Translations under genes and position numbers: made by a program
Assembly: GCA_947474205.1 (NCBI GenBank)
Contig: CANJIC010000025.1
Coordinates: 1 to 14,377, forward strand
Direction: 5' to 3'
Source of the DNA: Planctomycetaceae bacterium
GTDB lineage: Bacteria; Planctomycetota; Phycisphaerae; Phycisphaerales; SM1A02
Length of the DNA: 14,377 nt
The notes under the pieces: model-generated
Databases searched by the model: none
What the model saw: only the letters and a program-made list of their open reading frames with translations
What the model was told of the DNA's origin: nothing
In this document: in pieces, positions 14,161 to 14,377 of the stretch
How positions within the stretch are numbered: position 1 is the first letter of the stretch
How the letters are laid out: every line of letters starts with the position of its first letter

Positions 14161-14166
14161 TATAAC
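14161..14166 (+). promoter_or_regulatory. pyrB: -10 element TATAAC of pyrB
   Basis: GCTATAAC matches the -10 consensus at 5 of 6 positions and ends 8 bases before ATG 14175, so transcription would start at or within a base or two of the ATG. No ribosome binding site and no attenuator leader fit in this space. Confidence 0.45.
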
Positions 14167-14174
14167 TACCTTTC

Positions 14175-14377
14175 ATGTCCACGAAGAACGCAAGCACCAA
14201 GCACTTTCTTCAAATAGAGGGTTTGACTCGCGAGCATCTTCAAGGCCTTCTTGTGGCCGCAAAGAACAATCTTGCCGTGGCGGATCAGCGGGTTGCGCGC
14301 AAAGATGCGCTTGCGGGCCGCGTCATTGCCAATCTTTTTTTTGAAGACTCAACGCGCACTCGGTGCAGCTTTGAAAC
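14175..14377 (+). CDS. pyrB: Aspartate carbamoyltransferase catalytic subunit, 5' end only
   Basis: The frame from ATG 14175 stays open to the window edge and gives the first 67 residues (plus two bases). LQIEGLTREHLQGLL (12-26) and especially NLFFEDSTRTRCSFE (53-67) are the N-terminal carbamoyl phosphate-binding region of aspartate and ornithine carbamoyltransferases; Ser59, Thr60, Arg61 and Thr62 form the STRTR loop. The N-terminal pattern favours aspartate carbamoyltransferase, which joins carbamoyl phosphate and aspartate in the first committed step of pyrimidine synthesis. Ornithine carbamoyltransferase is less likely but cannot be fully excluded from this fragment. There is no ribosome binding site before the ATG, and the -10-like element is unusually close. 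It is divergent from the metallophosphoesterase gene. Confidence 0.88.
   Translation, partial: MSTKNASTKHFLQIEGLTREHLQGLLVAAKNNLAVADQRVARKDALAGRVIANLFFEDSTRTRCSFE

Noticed and set aside
1..14377. CRISPR arrays, insertion sequences, phage or defence genes
   Set aside because: No regularly spaced repeats, transposase, integrase, nuclease or toxin-antitoxin features were seen on either strand.

Overview
This 14.4 kb window reads as ordinary bacterial chromosome: about a dozen protein genes on both strands, one tRNA and short intergenic gaps. There is no sign of phage, insertion sequences, CRISPR or a defence island. The source is probably a Planctomycetota-like bacterium, perhaps Phycisphaerae. 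That is inference from the mix of an exported dockerin-type protein, an FHA/GAF/HD-GYP protein, a PQQ-type sugar dehydrogenase, many Sec-exported proteins of unknown function, and the scarcity of Shine-Dalgarno sequences. It has not been confirmed by any database search.

Layout. The 3' end of an exported protein with a two-loop dockerin domain (1-558, +) converges, one base apart, on a large minus-strand gene (560-2371) that fuses a degenerate PPP-type phosphoesterase fold to TPR-like repeats. Divergent from it is an exported glutathione peroxidase (2439-3107, +). A polytopic membrane protein of unknown function follows (3202-4389, -), and then a divergent plus-strand run: a secreted protein of unknown function (4521-6494), folP (6491-7375, overlapping it by GTGA), a thioredoxin (7460-7786) and tRNA-Ala(GGC) with a strong intrinsic terminator (7950-8067). 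The next plus-strand genes look independently transcribed: an exported NPP/alkaline-phosphatase-superfamily phosphodiesterase (8170-9309), an FHA-GAF-HD-GYP signalling protein (9392-10945) and an exported PQQ-dependent sugar dehydrogenase (11037-12371). The dehydrogenase meets, tail to tail on a shared TTAA, a minus-strand group: a small lipoprotein (12368-12637), an exported protein with two copies of one domain (12637-13335) and an intact metallophosphoesterase (13421-14029). The window ends in the first 67 codons of pyrB (14175-14377, +).

How the genes relate. folP (folate) and pyrB (pyrimidines) are housekeeping. Thioredoxin could reduce the peroxidase family by its chemistry, but this peroxidase appears to be exported, so a direct partnership is doubtful. 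Six of the proteins, including the partial dockerin protein, are probably envelope or periplasmic. I see no single pathway linking everything.

The most interesting signals are: a -10-like TAnnnT hexamer exactly 6 bases before the start codon of four genes (with looser versions at others), suggesting leaderless transcription; the phosphatase-like protein that has lost its catalytic His; an exact 21-bp (one-heptad) duplication in the linker before the HD-GYP domain; and the internally duplicated exported protein translationally coupled to a small acidic lipoprotein. I did not find a convincing undescribed multi-gene system.
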